DNA from: JBFLVQ01 sp040758525
Lineage (GTDB): Bacteria > Acidobacteriota > Blastocatellia > Chloracidobacteriales > JADJPF01
DNA length: 6,821 nucleotides
NCBI GenBank assembly: GCA_040758525.1
Contig: JBFLVQ010000519.1
Coordinates: forward strand, 1 to 6,821
Reading direction: 5' to 3'
In this document: positions 1 through 6,369 of the stretch, one piece after another
Layout of the letters: every line of letters begins with the position of its first letter
How positions within the stretch are numbered: the stretch's first letter is position 1
Translations under genes and position numbers: made by a program
The notes under the pieces: model-generated
What the model was told of the DNA's origin: nothing
What the model saw: the letters and a program-made list of their open reading frames with translations, nothing else
The model's database searches: none

Positions 1-5
1 GTATG

Positions 6-2696
6 CTACTTTTTAATCTTGAAGGGAGCATCTGAGACATCTTGTCCAGAATTTCCTGCTGCATCTCTGGCAATCACTTTAATAAGTGATTTCTTACCTT
101 GATTACCCTTCACCTTAGGTATCGTAACCATGAAGGACTGGACATTGCCAGCTATACCATTGGCAAGGGTGGTGAAATTGGCGCCATTATCAACTGATAT
201 TTGAATATCGTGTGAGACAACACCAATATCATCCGAGGACATAAATTGCACATTAAACATCTTGCCGCCCTTCAATTTCTCCTTACCATTAGGCGAGATA
301 ACCCTTATAGTAGGATTTTGTGTATCATTACGAATAGTCAGCGGACCTATTGTTGCCATACCCATATTGCCTACGGCATCAAAAGCTTGTACACGGATTG
401 CAGCCACTGTGGTATTAAGTGTAGGAACACTAAATTGGAAGGACTGCTGGTTGCCAGGCAGACCAATCGCCAATGGGATAGAGAAGTTTGTCCCATCTGG
501 TGAAAGCAGAATATTGTGTGTGAGAACACCAACATTATCGCTAGAAGTAAAATTCACATTGGCCATTGCCCCGCTATTAAGCGTCTGTCCTGGTGTTGGT
601 GAAGTAATAGTCACAGTGGGTGGCTGAGTATCGGGTGCCTGAGTGCTTATTGTGAAGCTTGCCGAAGTTGCTCTACCTACATTGCCGGCGGCGTCTACTG
701 CCTCTACACGGATTGCCGCAGTAGTAGTATTGATCTGTGGCACAGTAAATAGAAGTGATTGTTGATTACCTGGCAGCGCGGTAGCTAAGGTAGTGGTGAA
801 GTTGGCGCCATCGGCAGCCAGCAAGATATTATGCGAGACTACGCCAACATTATCATTACTAGAGTAGGTAACTGTGGCTGTTGTACCGCCCAGTAGTAAC
901 TGGCCAGCCACCGGCGCCGTAACCGTGACTGTGGGCACTTGTGTATCAGGCGCTTGTGCTGTAATGGTGAATGCGCCGCTGGTCGCCATACCAGTATTAC
1001 CAGCAGCATCGATAGCCAATACACGTATTCTCGCAGTAGTAGTATTGGTCTGTGGCACTACGAATTGGAAAGACTGCTGGTTACCAGCTAGACCGCCCGC
1101 AAGCACATTATTGAAGTTGACACCGTCTCTAGCAAATAGAATATTGTGCGCGACCACAGCAATATTATCACTGGAAGAATAGCTGACAGTAGCCATCGAA
1201 CCACCTGTGAAAGTCTGTCCTGCCGTGGGCGCACTAATTGTTACAGTAGGAACTTGAGTATCAGGCTGTAGAGTAGCCGGTACACCAACTAATAGAGTCA
1301 CACCATCAAAATTGTTGTTAACTCTCTGAGCCTGGAAGATCCGCAAAGGTGCATCAGCAGTGCCAGTAGGATTGGTTGCTACCAGCGCTACCCCAGAGTC
1401 TACTATGCGGCCATCAAAAGTGACTGTCTTGAAGGAGAAGAGACCTTGGCTATTGGCGAAATCCATATGTGAGAGCTCAATTGCTGAAGTGCCACTGCCA
1501 AAACTAGAGATAAAGCCGTCAAATTCTCCATTCGAGTTATAAAAGATCTGGAATGGTCCATCTGACTTTAGATCGCTATTAGCATCAGTATAAATAGCAA
1601 TCTGTGAAGGCGCATCAAAGATAGTATTAACACCAAAAGCATAGACTCGTGTGCCACCACTGGGATTAGGAACAGCAACTAGACTGCTGGCAGTAATTGG
1701 GTTGACATCGGCAGGGGTTTCTGGAGCAAAGACGGAACTACGGTCTGGGATACCATCAGCATCACTGTCGCTAAAAGCTAGTAATGCTCCACCAATCGCA
1801 ACATTGTTGCCAACTTCAACCTTAGAGGCGACATTAGCATAGAGGACGCCTCTGCTATCAAGGGCCAGACCGCCAAAGCCAAGATTTATTGGATCATTGG
1901 CAAGTGTGGAATTGACTGGCAAAATCGCACGTGTACGTGTGCCATCAGGAAACCCATTAGCACCAGGCAAGTAGGCAGTAATACTATAAGTATCGTCTTT
2001 AGACGCATCCAAAGCGTCTTTGCTAAAAAAGAGGGTTGCGACAATCAACACATCACCTTGTGGCGAGTCTAATACTACCATACCGATCGGCATGCCCCGA
2101 CCAGTCGAAAAACTACCAATTTTATTACCTTTATAATTGCCGCCCGAATTATTTAATACAGCTATTTGGCCCATCTGTTTACGTGGCCCATCAGCCGCAA
2201 TTGTACCTATATAGAATCTCCCCGTCTTTTTGCTGAAGGCCATCGATGCAGTAGTCTCATTGTTAGGATCATCAGAGACAAAGAAGTTCTCGGTAGCATC
2301 GAACACGCTATTACTATCTGTGTCGGCAAGCGCCATTACACTGGCAGTACGATCTATACCAAAGAAAGCAACATTATTAATAGGAATACCATTGGGGATT
2401 GCAAGCGGTCCAATCGCCGGTTTCTGCTTACTATTACTAGTCTTTTTAAGGGTGGATTTAAGCAGTCTACTCTTATCTACTAAACGGTGCATGAGTTCTG
2501 ACTCAAGCTCTATTTGCAAAGGTCCGCTAACTGGCTCTAAGGGTTCTTGTTGAGCAGCCGCAGCACGTAGATTTGGTTGACTAGGAAAAGCACAAATAAA
2601 GAGAATAAGCGCACCTATCAGGCAAACAGCCACACCTAAACGGTGACTTCTCTGCTTACGCTGATCCAACCCGAAAGCTTGAGATTTCCAGTCCAT
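6..2696 (-). CDS. Exported multi-domain protein with calcium-loop motifs and four C-terminal Ig-like repeats
   Basis: The product is 896 residues, probably secreted or surface-exposed; its function is unknown. A basic N-terminus is followed by a hydrophobic stretch (about residues 20-37) and an Ala-rich segment ending near residue 48 (AAAA-QQ), which reads as a signal peptide, or a membrane anchor if uncleaved. Residues 100-475 have no domain I can name. Gly/Asp-rich, beta-strand-like segments suggest a propeller-like or adhesin-like fold. Three Asp-rich loops resemble EF-hand/thrombospondin-type-3 calcium sites: D125-D127-N129-D133, D310-D312-D314-G315-D318 and D371-N373-D375-D379. Residues 479-896 are four Ig-like repeats, each starting DTQ-x-PT and carrying an SSDN/D-x-GVVSH-type core and a DAAGN-type strand. 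There is no PEP-CTERM, LPXTG or recognisable sorting domain; the end is basic (KIKK). An in-frame TTG lies two codons upstream, but GGAGAG at 2705-2710 is too close to it and well spaced for the ATG at 2696. The gene is complete, ending five bases from the window edge, and is transcribed away from the HEAT gene. Adhesion or matrix binding is inference only. Confidence 0.9.
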   Translation of the reverse strand: MDWKSQAFGLDQRKQRSHRLGVAVCLIGALILFICAFPSQPNLRAAAAQQEPLEPVSGPLQIELESELMHRLVDKSRLLKSTLKKTSNSKQKPAIGPLAIPNGIPINNVAFFGIDRTASVMALADTDSNSVFDATENFFVSDDPNNETTASMAFSKKTGRFYIGTIAADGPRKQMGQIAVLNNSGGNYKGNKIGSFSTGRGMPIGMVVLDSPQGDVLIVATLFFSKDALDASKDDTYSITAYLPGANGFPDGTRTRAILPVNSTLANDPINLGFGGLALDSRGVLYANVASKVEVGNNVAIGGALLAFSDSDADGIPDRSSVFAPETPADVNPITASSLVAVPNPSGGTRVYAFGVNTIFDAPSQIAIYTDANSDLKSDGPFQIFYNSNGEFDGFISSFGSGTSAIELSHMDFANSQGLFSFKTVTFDGRIVDSGVALVATNPTGTADAPLRIFQAQRVNNNFDGVTLLVGVPATLQPDTQVPTVTISAPTAGQTFTGGSMATVSYSSSDNIAVVAHNILFARDGVNFNNVLAGGLAGNQQSFQFVVPQTNTTTARIRVLAIDAAGNTGMATSGAFTITAQAPDTQVPTVTVTAPVAGQLLLGGTTATVTYSSNDNVGVVSHNILLAADGANFTTTLATALPGNQQSLLFTVPQINTTTAAIRVEAVDAAGNVGRATSASFTISTQAPDTQPPTVTITSPTPGQTLNSGAMANVNFTSSDNVGVLTHNILLSPDGTNFSIPLAIGLPGNQQSFQFSVPTLNTTVAAIRVQAFDAVGNMGMATIGPLTIRNDTQNPTIRVISPNGKEKLKGGKMFNVQFMSSDDIGVVSHDIQISVDNGANFTTLANGIAGNVQSFMVTIPKVKGNQGKKSLIKVIARDAAGNSGQDVSDAPFKIKK
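9..1262 (-). repeat. Four tandem Ig-like repeat units (about 315 bp period) inside the exported protein
   Basis: Reading along the minus strand, the units are 948-1262 (105 residues), 633-947 (105), 327-632 (102) and 9-326 (106). Each begins DTQ, then PT, a beta-rich stretch, a DN/DD-x-GVV-x-H core, a DG-x-NF turn and a DAAGN/DAVGN strand. The first three share NQQS near the middle and an NTT/NTTV segment. The fourth is the most divergent: it has NVQS in place of NQQS and a Lys/Gly-rich insertion (KVKGNQGKK) in the penultimate strand region. The pattern matches bacterial Ig-like/FN3-type stalk repeats, built by internal duplication followed by divergence. They probably act as a rigid spacer or binding module outside the cell. 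Confidence 0.88.
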
Positions 2697-2888
2697 TGCC
2701 AATACTCTCCAGGTTTAAATTCTCGTGTGGTGTTATGGTAATCAATTATTCCATAGTGTCTGCACCCTTGTATACCATTTTTAGCGTTGAGACCAAGGCT
2801 ATTTTTCTACACTAGCTAGTTGCTGGTCATGGTGCGCCTGCGCTATGCTCTAAAATTAACTGAAGGCCAGTATCAAGGTTATGCGTAA
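2697..2888. other. Divergent intergenic region between the Ig-repeat gene and the HEAT gene
   Basis: About 190 bases separate two divergently read starts, so promoters for both directions are expected here. Seen for the plus strand: TAAAAT at 2851-2856, close to a -10 consensus but without a good -35, and TTGAGA at 2787-2792, close to a -35 consensus, with TACACT 15 bases further on. Seen for the minus strand: a TGGTATACA extended -10-like string around 2770-2778. A perfect 10-base palindrome, ACTAGCTAGT, sits at 2811-2820 near the middle. None of these is strong enough to call a promoter with confidence. Confidence 0.35.
2705..2710 (-). promoter_or_regulatory. Ribosome binding site that fixes the start of the Ig-repeat protein
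   Basis: On the minus strand GGAGAG ends 8 bases before the ATG at 2696. The alternative in-frame TTG at 2702 would leave only 2 bases, so the ATG is preferred. Confidence 0.7.
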
Positions 2889-3656
2889 ATGCTGAGTTGG
2901 TATGATATTTTTGAGCCCCAGGTATCGGTTTGGGAAGAGCAGCGTAATCTGCCTAAATTGATTGTCGGACTAGGCGACCGAGACTTAGAAATCCGCTGCC
3001 TCTGTTATGATGCGCTTGGTCGTCTGGGGATACCAGAGACGACATCAGAACTACTTACTGCACTTTCACAAGAGAAGTCCTATTCTGTACGTGCCCGTGC
3101 CGCCGTCGCGCTGGGTCGCTTAGCTAGTAGCGAAGCGATTACTTGCCTACAGGATATGTTAACTGAGAGCGAAGCAGAGGTACGCGCAGCCGCAGTACAG
3201 GCGCTAGGCCAGCAACAGAACCCTAGCTGGCTGCCTGTCTTTCTCTCTTTGCTTGAGGATGAGCAAGAAGAGGTGGTGGTTGCTGCAATCTATGCGCTTA
3301 GTCAGTTAAGTGACTATCGTGCTATCACTTCACTACACCGCCTATTCGAACATGATAATCGCGATATCAAAGAGCTTGCCTCTACCGCGATCAACTCTAT
3401 CAACCTTAGTCAGCCAATGGAATCGGCTACAGATGCAGTCTATTTTTTTACTTATGCGCATCGTGGCAAGCTGGTGTGTGAATGCTATTCCTATAAGCTG
3501 GTTGCTTGGCGCAATTACCTACGACGTCGCTGGCGCTGCCCTTTTGCTCGCGATTGGGGGATAGGTTATTGGGAGATATGCAGCCTTGCCGAACATCTTA
3601 CTGCGCAGGTGATGCGTCCAGGTCTAGAGTTAGAGTTATGTGACCGACGTGCCTAG
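2889..3656 (+). CDS. HEAT-repeat protein with an unrecognised Cys/Trp-rich C-terminal extension
   Basis: The product is 255 residues, with no signal peptide or membrane span, so it is probably cytoplasmic. Residues 20-172 form about five HEAT-like helical repeats of roughly 30 residues, with the typical pattern of an acidic turn then VRARAAVALGRL (67-78), VRAAAVQALG (98-107) and VVVAAIYALSQL (129-140). HEAT arrays are protein-binding scaffolds, and the partner cannot be told from sequence. Residues 180-255 differ: they are aromatic and Cys/Trp-rich (C197, C199, C217, C231, C251; W207, W215, W223, W228), with a basic cluster at 211-216. I recognise no family there. A run of seven T at 3443-3449 lies just before this segment, but both other frames close soon after (stops at about 3480 and 3564), so a frameshift is not the simplest reading. 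The start has a modest AAGG at 2875-2878, 10 bases upstream. The next gene starts 53 bases after the stop on the same strand, so cotranscription is plausible. Confidence 0.85.
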   Translation: MLSWYDIFEPQVSVWEEQRNLPKLIVGLGDRDLEIRCLCYDALGRLGIPETTSELLTALSQEKSYSVRARAAVALGRLASSEAITCLQDMLTESEAEVRAAAVQALGQQQNPSWLPVFLSLLEDEQEEVVVAAIYALSQLSDYRAITSLHRLFEHDNRDIKELASTAINSINLSQPMESATDAVYFFTYAHRGKLVCECYSYKLVAWRNYLRRRWRCPFARDWGIGYWEICSLAEHLTAQVMRPGLELELCDRRA

Positions 3657-3709
3657 CTGAGCGTACATTATTAAATAAGAGGTTTATATCAGTAGTCTGA
3701 GGAATAGAA

Positions 3710-4699
3710 ATGTCGATGCAACCATCCATCAATGCTGAACCGTTCGATGATTCTGTTAAAGGAAGCGTAAGAATACGATACCTAATTGCCCGTGTTAGTG
3801 AGGGCCTGGTTGGTCTGGTGCTAATCATTGCAGGGTTAGCAAAAGCCTATTATCCACTAAGTTTTGTCCAGAATATCTCAACTTATAAGATTATTACTGT
3901 GCCGCTTGTTGTCACTGCCTTTGCCTGGTTGATGATCATAATAGAAGGCGCACTAGGAATGGCACTCGTCACCGCTTATCAGCGCCGCTGGACTGTACCT
4001 ATCACCATTAGCCTGCTAGTTCTCTTTCTAGGGGTGTTAGGATGGGCCTGGTATAGCGGTTCAACTGCCGATTGTGGCTGTTTTGGACCACTAGTGAAGC
4101 GTACCCCACAACAAGCATTCTTTGAGGATCTGATCCTATTAGCTGTCTTAGTGGCTGCACAGTTGCTGGATCGAAGCGAGCGTAAAAGTTATCAAAGCAT
4201 GAGATTGACGGCCGTGGCAGCAGTAGCGATGCTCTGTTTGATTGTTACTACAGTGCGTAGCCTTAGCCCAGAACAGTCTGCCGATCCTGTCACACGTTTG
4301 AAGGTCAGCCAGCCTAGTCCTTTTCAATCTGTTACGATTCAGGATCTCTCTGTAGATATTCAGCAGGGCCGCTATCTGGTTGCACTTATCGATACAGGTT
4401 GTGATCATTGTCAGCAGAGCGTGCCTGATTTCAATAAGTTTTATTCGCAGCAGTCAGAATATCCTACGCTTGTTGCGATCTGTCCTAACTCTCAACTGGA
4501 TGTAAAGATCTTCCAAGAAAAATTTGGCGCACAGTTTCCTATTGGACGCATTACCAATGATGACTTTCTGCGACTAGTAGAATTGGGATCAACACCAAGA
4601 GTCTTTCTCTTGCAGGATGGTCAGGTATTAAAGATCTGGGATGGTAGTATGCCTTCAGGCAATGAAGTTAAGACTATGCTAGAGAAGACGGTTCATTAA
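3710..4699 (+). CDS. MauE/DoxX-like membrane protein fused to a thioredoxin-like domain
   Basis: The product is 329 residues: an inner-membrane thiol-redox protein by architecture. Hydrophobic spans lie at about residues 31-48, 62-88, 97-115, 137-153 and 165-183. The segment between the third and fourth spans carries CGCFG (122-126), the signature of the MauE branch of the DoxX-like superfamily. Known MauE takes part in maturation of methylamine dehydrogenase, a disulfide-rich protein. Residues 205-329 look like a thioredoxin/TlpA-type domain: a beta strand leads into the active site CDHC (231-234), and STPRVFL (294-300) supplies the Thr plus cis-Pro loop found opposite thioredoxin active sites. 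The thioredoxin part follows the last span, so it is probably periplasmic. The likely role is passing electrons or disulfides between membrane Cys pairs and exported proteins; the substrate is unknown. No other mau genes are nearby, so a true methylamine role is not supported. The start ATG has GAGGA at 3699-3703, six bases upstream; a second in-frame ATG at 3716 is less well spaced. Confidence 0.87.
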   Translation: MSMQPSINAEPFDDSVKGSVRIRYLIARVSEGLVGLVLIIAGLAKAYYPLSFVQNISTYKIITVPLVVTAFAWLMIIIEGALGMALVTAYQRRWTVPITISLLVLFLGVLGWAWYSGSTADCGCFGPLVKRTPQQAFFEDLILLAVLVAAQLLDRSERKSYQSMRLTAVAAVAMLCLIVTTVRSLSPEQSADPVTRLKVSQPSPFQSVTIQDLSVDIQQGRYLVALIDTGCDHCQQSVPDFNKFYSQQSEYPTLVAICPNSQLDVKIFQEKFGAQFPIGRITNDDFLRLVELGSTPRVFLLQDGQVLKIWDGSMPSGNEVKTMLEKTVH

Positions 4700-4748
4700 A
4701 AGCCTGCCCACAGAACTTAAATTTTCTGCCCAGTTGCTACACTACTAA

Positions 4749-4779
4749 ATTTTTCTATTGATAGTATCAATAGGAAAAT
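4749..4779. promoter_or_regulatory. 31-base near-perfect palindrome, candidate operator
   Basis: The left arm ATTTTTCTATTGATA (4749-4763) and right arm TATCAATAGGAAAAT (4765-4779) are reverse complements around a central G, with one exception: T at 4754 faces G at 4774, which would still be a G.U wobble in RNA. The stem is AT-rich and no T tract follows it on either strand, which argues against an intrinsic terminator. Its dyad symmetry and place, about 120 bases upstream of the M20 start, fit an operator for a dimeric regulator. A structured 3' end of the upstream transcript is the alternative. Confidence 0.5.
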
Positions 4780-4827
4780 CATAGAGAGATTCTACCAACC
4801 TACACGGCTATTGGCCCCCTCTCTACA

Positions 4828-4856
4828 TTGCAGTGACTGTTAGCCCGCGTTAAACT
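4828..4856 (+). promoter_or_regulatory. Weak candidate promoter for the M20 hydrolase gene
   Basis: TTGCAG (4828-4833), a 17-base spacer and TAAACT (4851-4856) have ideal sigma-70 spacing. The match is only 3 of 6 at -35 and 4 of 6 at -10. It lies about 40 bases before the start codon and downstream of the palindrome. Confidence 0.22.
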
Positions 4857-4883
4857 TGCTGAGGGCTTACGCAGATCATTGTT

Positions 4884-4890
4884 AGAGGAG
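4884..4890 (+). promoter_or_regulatory. Ribosome binding site that fixes the start of the M20 hydrolase
   Basis: AGAGGAG lies 8 bases before ATG at 4899. An overlapping TTG start at 4896 would leave 5 bases and begin with a rarer codon, so ATG is preferred. Confidence 0.75.
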
Positions 4891-4898
4891 ATTAATTG

Positions 4899-6236
4899 AT
4901 GAGAAGAGGTTACCTGCTACTGCTGGTGACGTTGCTGCTATCGGTACTCTTTACTGTATCTGCACAAGAGGAGCGTAGGCAATATTCGGTTAGGGCACTC
5001 TCTTCATCGAGTGAGCGAGAGATTGCACAAGCGGCCGAGGCATTGCGATCGCATTTGATTGCACAGCGGCGCGACTTCCATATGCATCCAGAGCTTTCCA
5101 ATCGTGAAGAGCGCACTTCGCGAGTGGTAGCCGAGCAGTTGCGTGCGCTGCGCCTGGATGAGGTAAAGACTGGAGTAGGTAAATATGGTGTGGTAGCGAT
5201 ACTCAAAGGCGCTAAGCCAGGCCCTGTTGTTGCGGTACGCGCTGATATGGATGCTCTGCCAATTGATGAGACGATAGATGTATCTTACAAATCATCTGTT
5301 CCGGGAGTAAAACATGCCTGTGGGCATGATGTACATACTGCTGTGCAATTGGGAGTGGCAGAAGTGCTTAGCAAGATGCGTGATCGTATACCAGGAACAA
5401 TCAAATTTATCTTTCAACCTGCCGAAGAGGGTGCACCAGCAGGCGAAGAGGGTGGCGCAGATTTAATGATCAAGGAAGGAGCATTAGAAAGTCCTCATCC
5501 TGAAGCGATCTTTGCTCTGCATGTGACTGCCAACCTAGAGGTCGGTCAGGCGGTTTATCATGCTGGCCCTACAATGGCTGCTGCCGATCTCTTCTACATC
5601 ACGATTCGTGGTAAAAAGGTGCATGGCGCTTATCCACATGAAGGTGTTGATGCAATCGCAGTGGCAGCAGAATGTGTAACCGCGCTTCAACATATACGCA
5701 GTCGGCGTATAAATACTATGGACCCGCTAGTTATCTCGATAGGAATTATTCAAGGCGGCAATCGAGCCAATATTCTTGCTGATGAGGTGAAATTAGAAGG
5801 CACAGTACGCACATTGAGTGAAGAGGTGCGTGAGCGTGTAGAACATCTGATGCGTGAAACGCTCTCAGGCATTACATCAGCCTATGGAGCAAGTTTTGAG
5901 ATGAAATATGAACGCGGCGCACCAGTTACTTACAATGATCCAAAGCTGGTTGAGGAGACGCTACCAATAATGCGCCGTATACTTGGGCCAGCAAATGTAA
6001 TCAATTTATCGCCACAGATGGGGGCAGAAGACTTCTCTTACTACCAAAAAGTGATTCCTGGTTTCTACTATTTCTTAGGTGGTGGCAATCATGCAAAAGG
6101 GATTAATGCCATTACTCATACAGCAGAATTTGATGTTGATGAGGATAGCCTAGTAGTAGGTGTTAAACTGATGTCCAGTATTCTACTAGATTACTTAGAA
6201 CGCCAACCACGTGCTGCGCATCATCCTAACCATTGA
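4899..6236 (+). CDS. Secreted M20-family metallo-amidohydrolase
   Basis: The product is 445 residues, a zinc-dependent hydrolase of the M20 (M20D) family, whose members cleave N-acyl amino acids, hippurate or amino-acid conjugates. A signal peptide is clear: MRRGY, a Leu-rich core (about residues 6-17) and a likely cut after VSA near residue 22, so it should act outside the cytoplasm. Catalytic-domain motifs appear in order: RRDFHMHPELS (57-67), the RADMDALP motif (114-121), metal ligands C141 and H143 in ACGHDVHT, the catalytic/metal pair E176-E177 in QPAEEG, H208 in ALHV and H407 in THTAEF. The dimerisation domain spans roughly 220-335 and includes KKVHGAYPH with H242 and IQGGNRANILADEV. 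All expected ligands are present and length is normal with the signal peptide added, so it should be active. Exact substrate cannot be told. A separate promoter is likely, since a 200-base gap precedes it; the next strong coding region begins 133 bases downstream. Confidence 0.93.
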   Translation: MRRGYLLLLVTLLLSVLFTVSAQEERRQYSVRALSSSSEREIAQAAEALRSHLIAQRRDFHMHPELSNREERTSRVVAEQLRALRLDEVKTGVGKYGVVAILKGAKPGPVVAVRADMDALPIDETIDVSYKSSVPGVKHACGHDVHTAVQLGVAEVLSKMRDRIPGTIKFIFQPAEEGAPAGEEGGADLMIKEGALESPHPEAIFALHVTANLEVGQAVYHAGPTMAAADLFYITIRGKKVHGAYPHEGVDAIAVAAECVTALQHIRSRRINTMDPLVISIGIIQGGNRANILADEVKLEGTVRTLSEEVRERVEHLMRETLSGITSAYGASFEMKYERGAPVTYNDPKLVEETLPIMRRILGPANVINLSPQMGAEDFSYYQKVIPGFYYFLGGGNHAKGINAITHTAEFDVDEDSLVVGVKLMSSILLDYLERQPRAAHHPNH

Positions 6237-6267
6237 TAGCAACCTTATGGTTGAGGAGTTGAACTTA

Positions 6268-6312
6268 ATGACAAGCGTGCTTACTTGGGCAATAATTAGC
6301 TCAGGCAGATAG
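6268..6312 (+). CDS. Possible 14-residue leader peptide ahead of the Uma2 gene
   Basis: ATG at 6268 is preceded by GAGGAG at 6253-6258 with 9 bases between, as good a ribosome site as those of the real genes here. The ORF encodes MTSVLTWAIISSGR and stops at TAG (6310-6312). It is in the same frame as the downstream Uma2 gene, with 57 bases between the stop and that gene's start. It could be a leader peptide, a remnant of a longer or older reading frame, or chance. A weak CAACC/GGTTG hairpin (6240-6253) sits just before it and overlaps the first base of the ribosome site. Confidence 0.25.
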   Translation: MTSVLTWAIISSGR

Positions 6313-6356
6313 TCAGCTACTGAAGTGGTTGGTCACTTACAAATGGCTTTAATGCC

Positions 6357-6361
6357 AGGAG
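6357..6361 (+). promoter_or_regulatory. Ribosome binding site that fixes the start of the Uma2-family gene
   Basis: AGGAG ends 8 bases before ATG at 6370. Two other in-frame ATGs (6343 and 6352) lie upstream of or at this site and have no comparable signal. Confidence 0.7.
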
Positions 6362-6369
6362 TAGATTTT

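Larger units (their letters stand above)
4700..4898. other. Intergenic region before the M20 hydrolase gene
   Basis: About 200 bases without a coding call. The region holds the 31-base palindrome described separately and a 7-base inverted repeat, TAGAGAG (4782-4788) with CTCTCTA (4819-4825), 30 bases apart. A possible 5-base stem, AGCCC (4842-4846) with GGGCT (4863-4867), precedes the Shine-Dalgarno. No GC-rich hairpin with a T tract was found to end the upstream operon. Confidence 0.5.

Noticed and set aside
262..1182. Plus-strand ORFs of 121 and 102 codons (262-627 and 874-1182) with similar sequences, including a shared NWKDCWLP string
   Set aside because: They are antisense readings of the Ig-like repeats; their similarity is just the repeat read backwards, and neither has convincing start signals.
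2166..2553. Two overlapping plus-strand ORFs of about 105 codons opposite the 5' part of the Ig-repeat gene
   Set aside because: They lie antisense to a well-supported gene, overlap each other and show no recognisable motif.
2881..2895. Four-codon ORF (MRKC) overlapping the HEAT start
   Set aside because: The AAGG upstream is only 2 bases from its ATG, too close to serve it. It is better spaced for the HEAT start.
3310..3564. Alternative-frame ORF inside the HEAT gene with a hydrophobic C-terminus, possibly indicating a frameshift at the T7 run
   Set aside because: The HEAT frame continues intact to 3656 and runs on after the other frame stops at 3564. No recognisable domain continues across the frames, so the simplest reading is one uninterrupted gene. 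The T7 run is still flagged for checking.
4148..4408. Minus-strand ORF of 86 codons inside the MauE-thioredoxin gene
   Set aside because: It is antisense to a gene with clear membrane and thioredoxin motifs and encodes nothing recognisable.
4749..4779. The palindrome as a Rho-independent terminator of the MauE-thioredoxin transcript
   Set aside because: The stem is almost entirely A/T and no run of T follows it on either strand.
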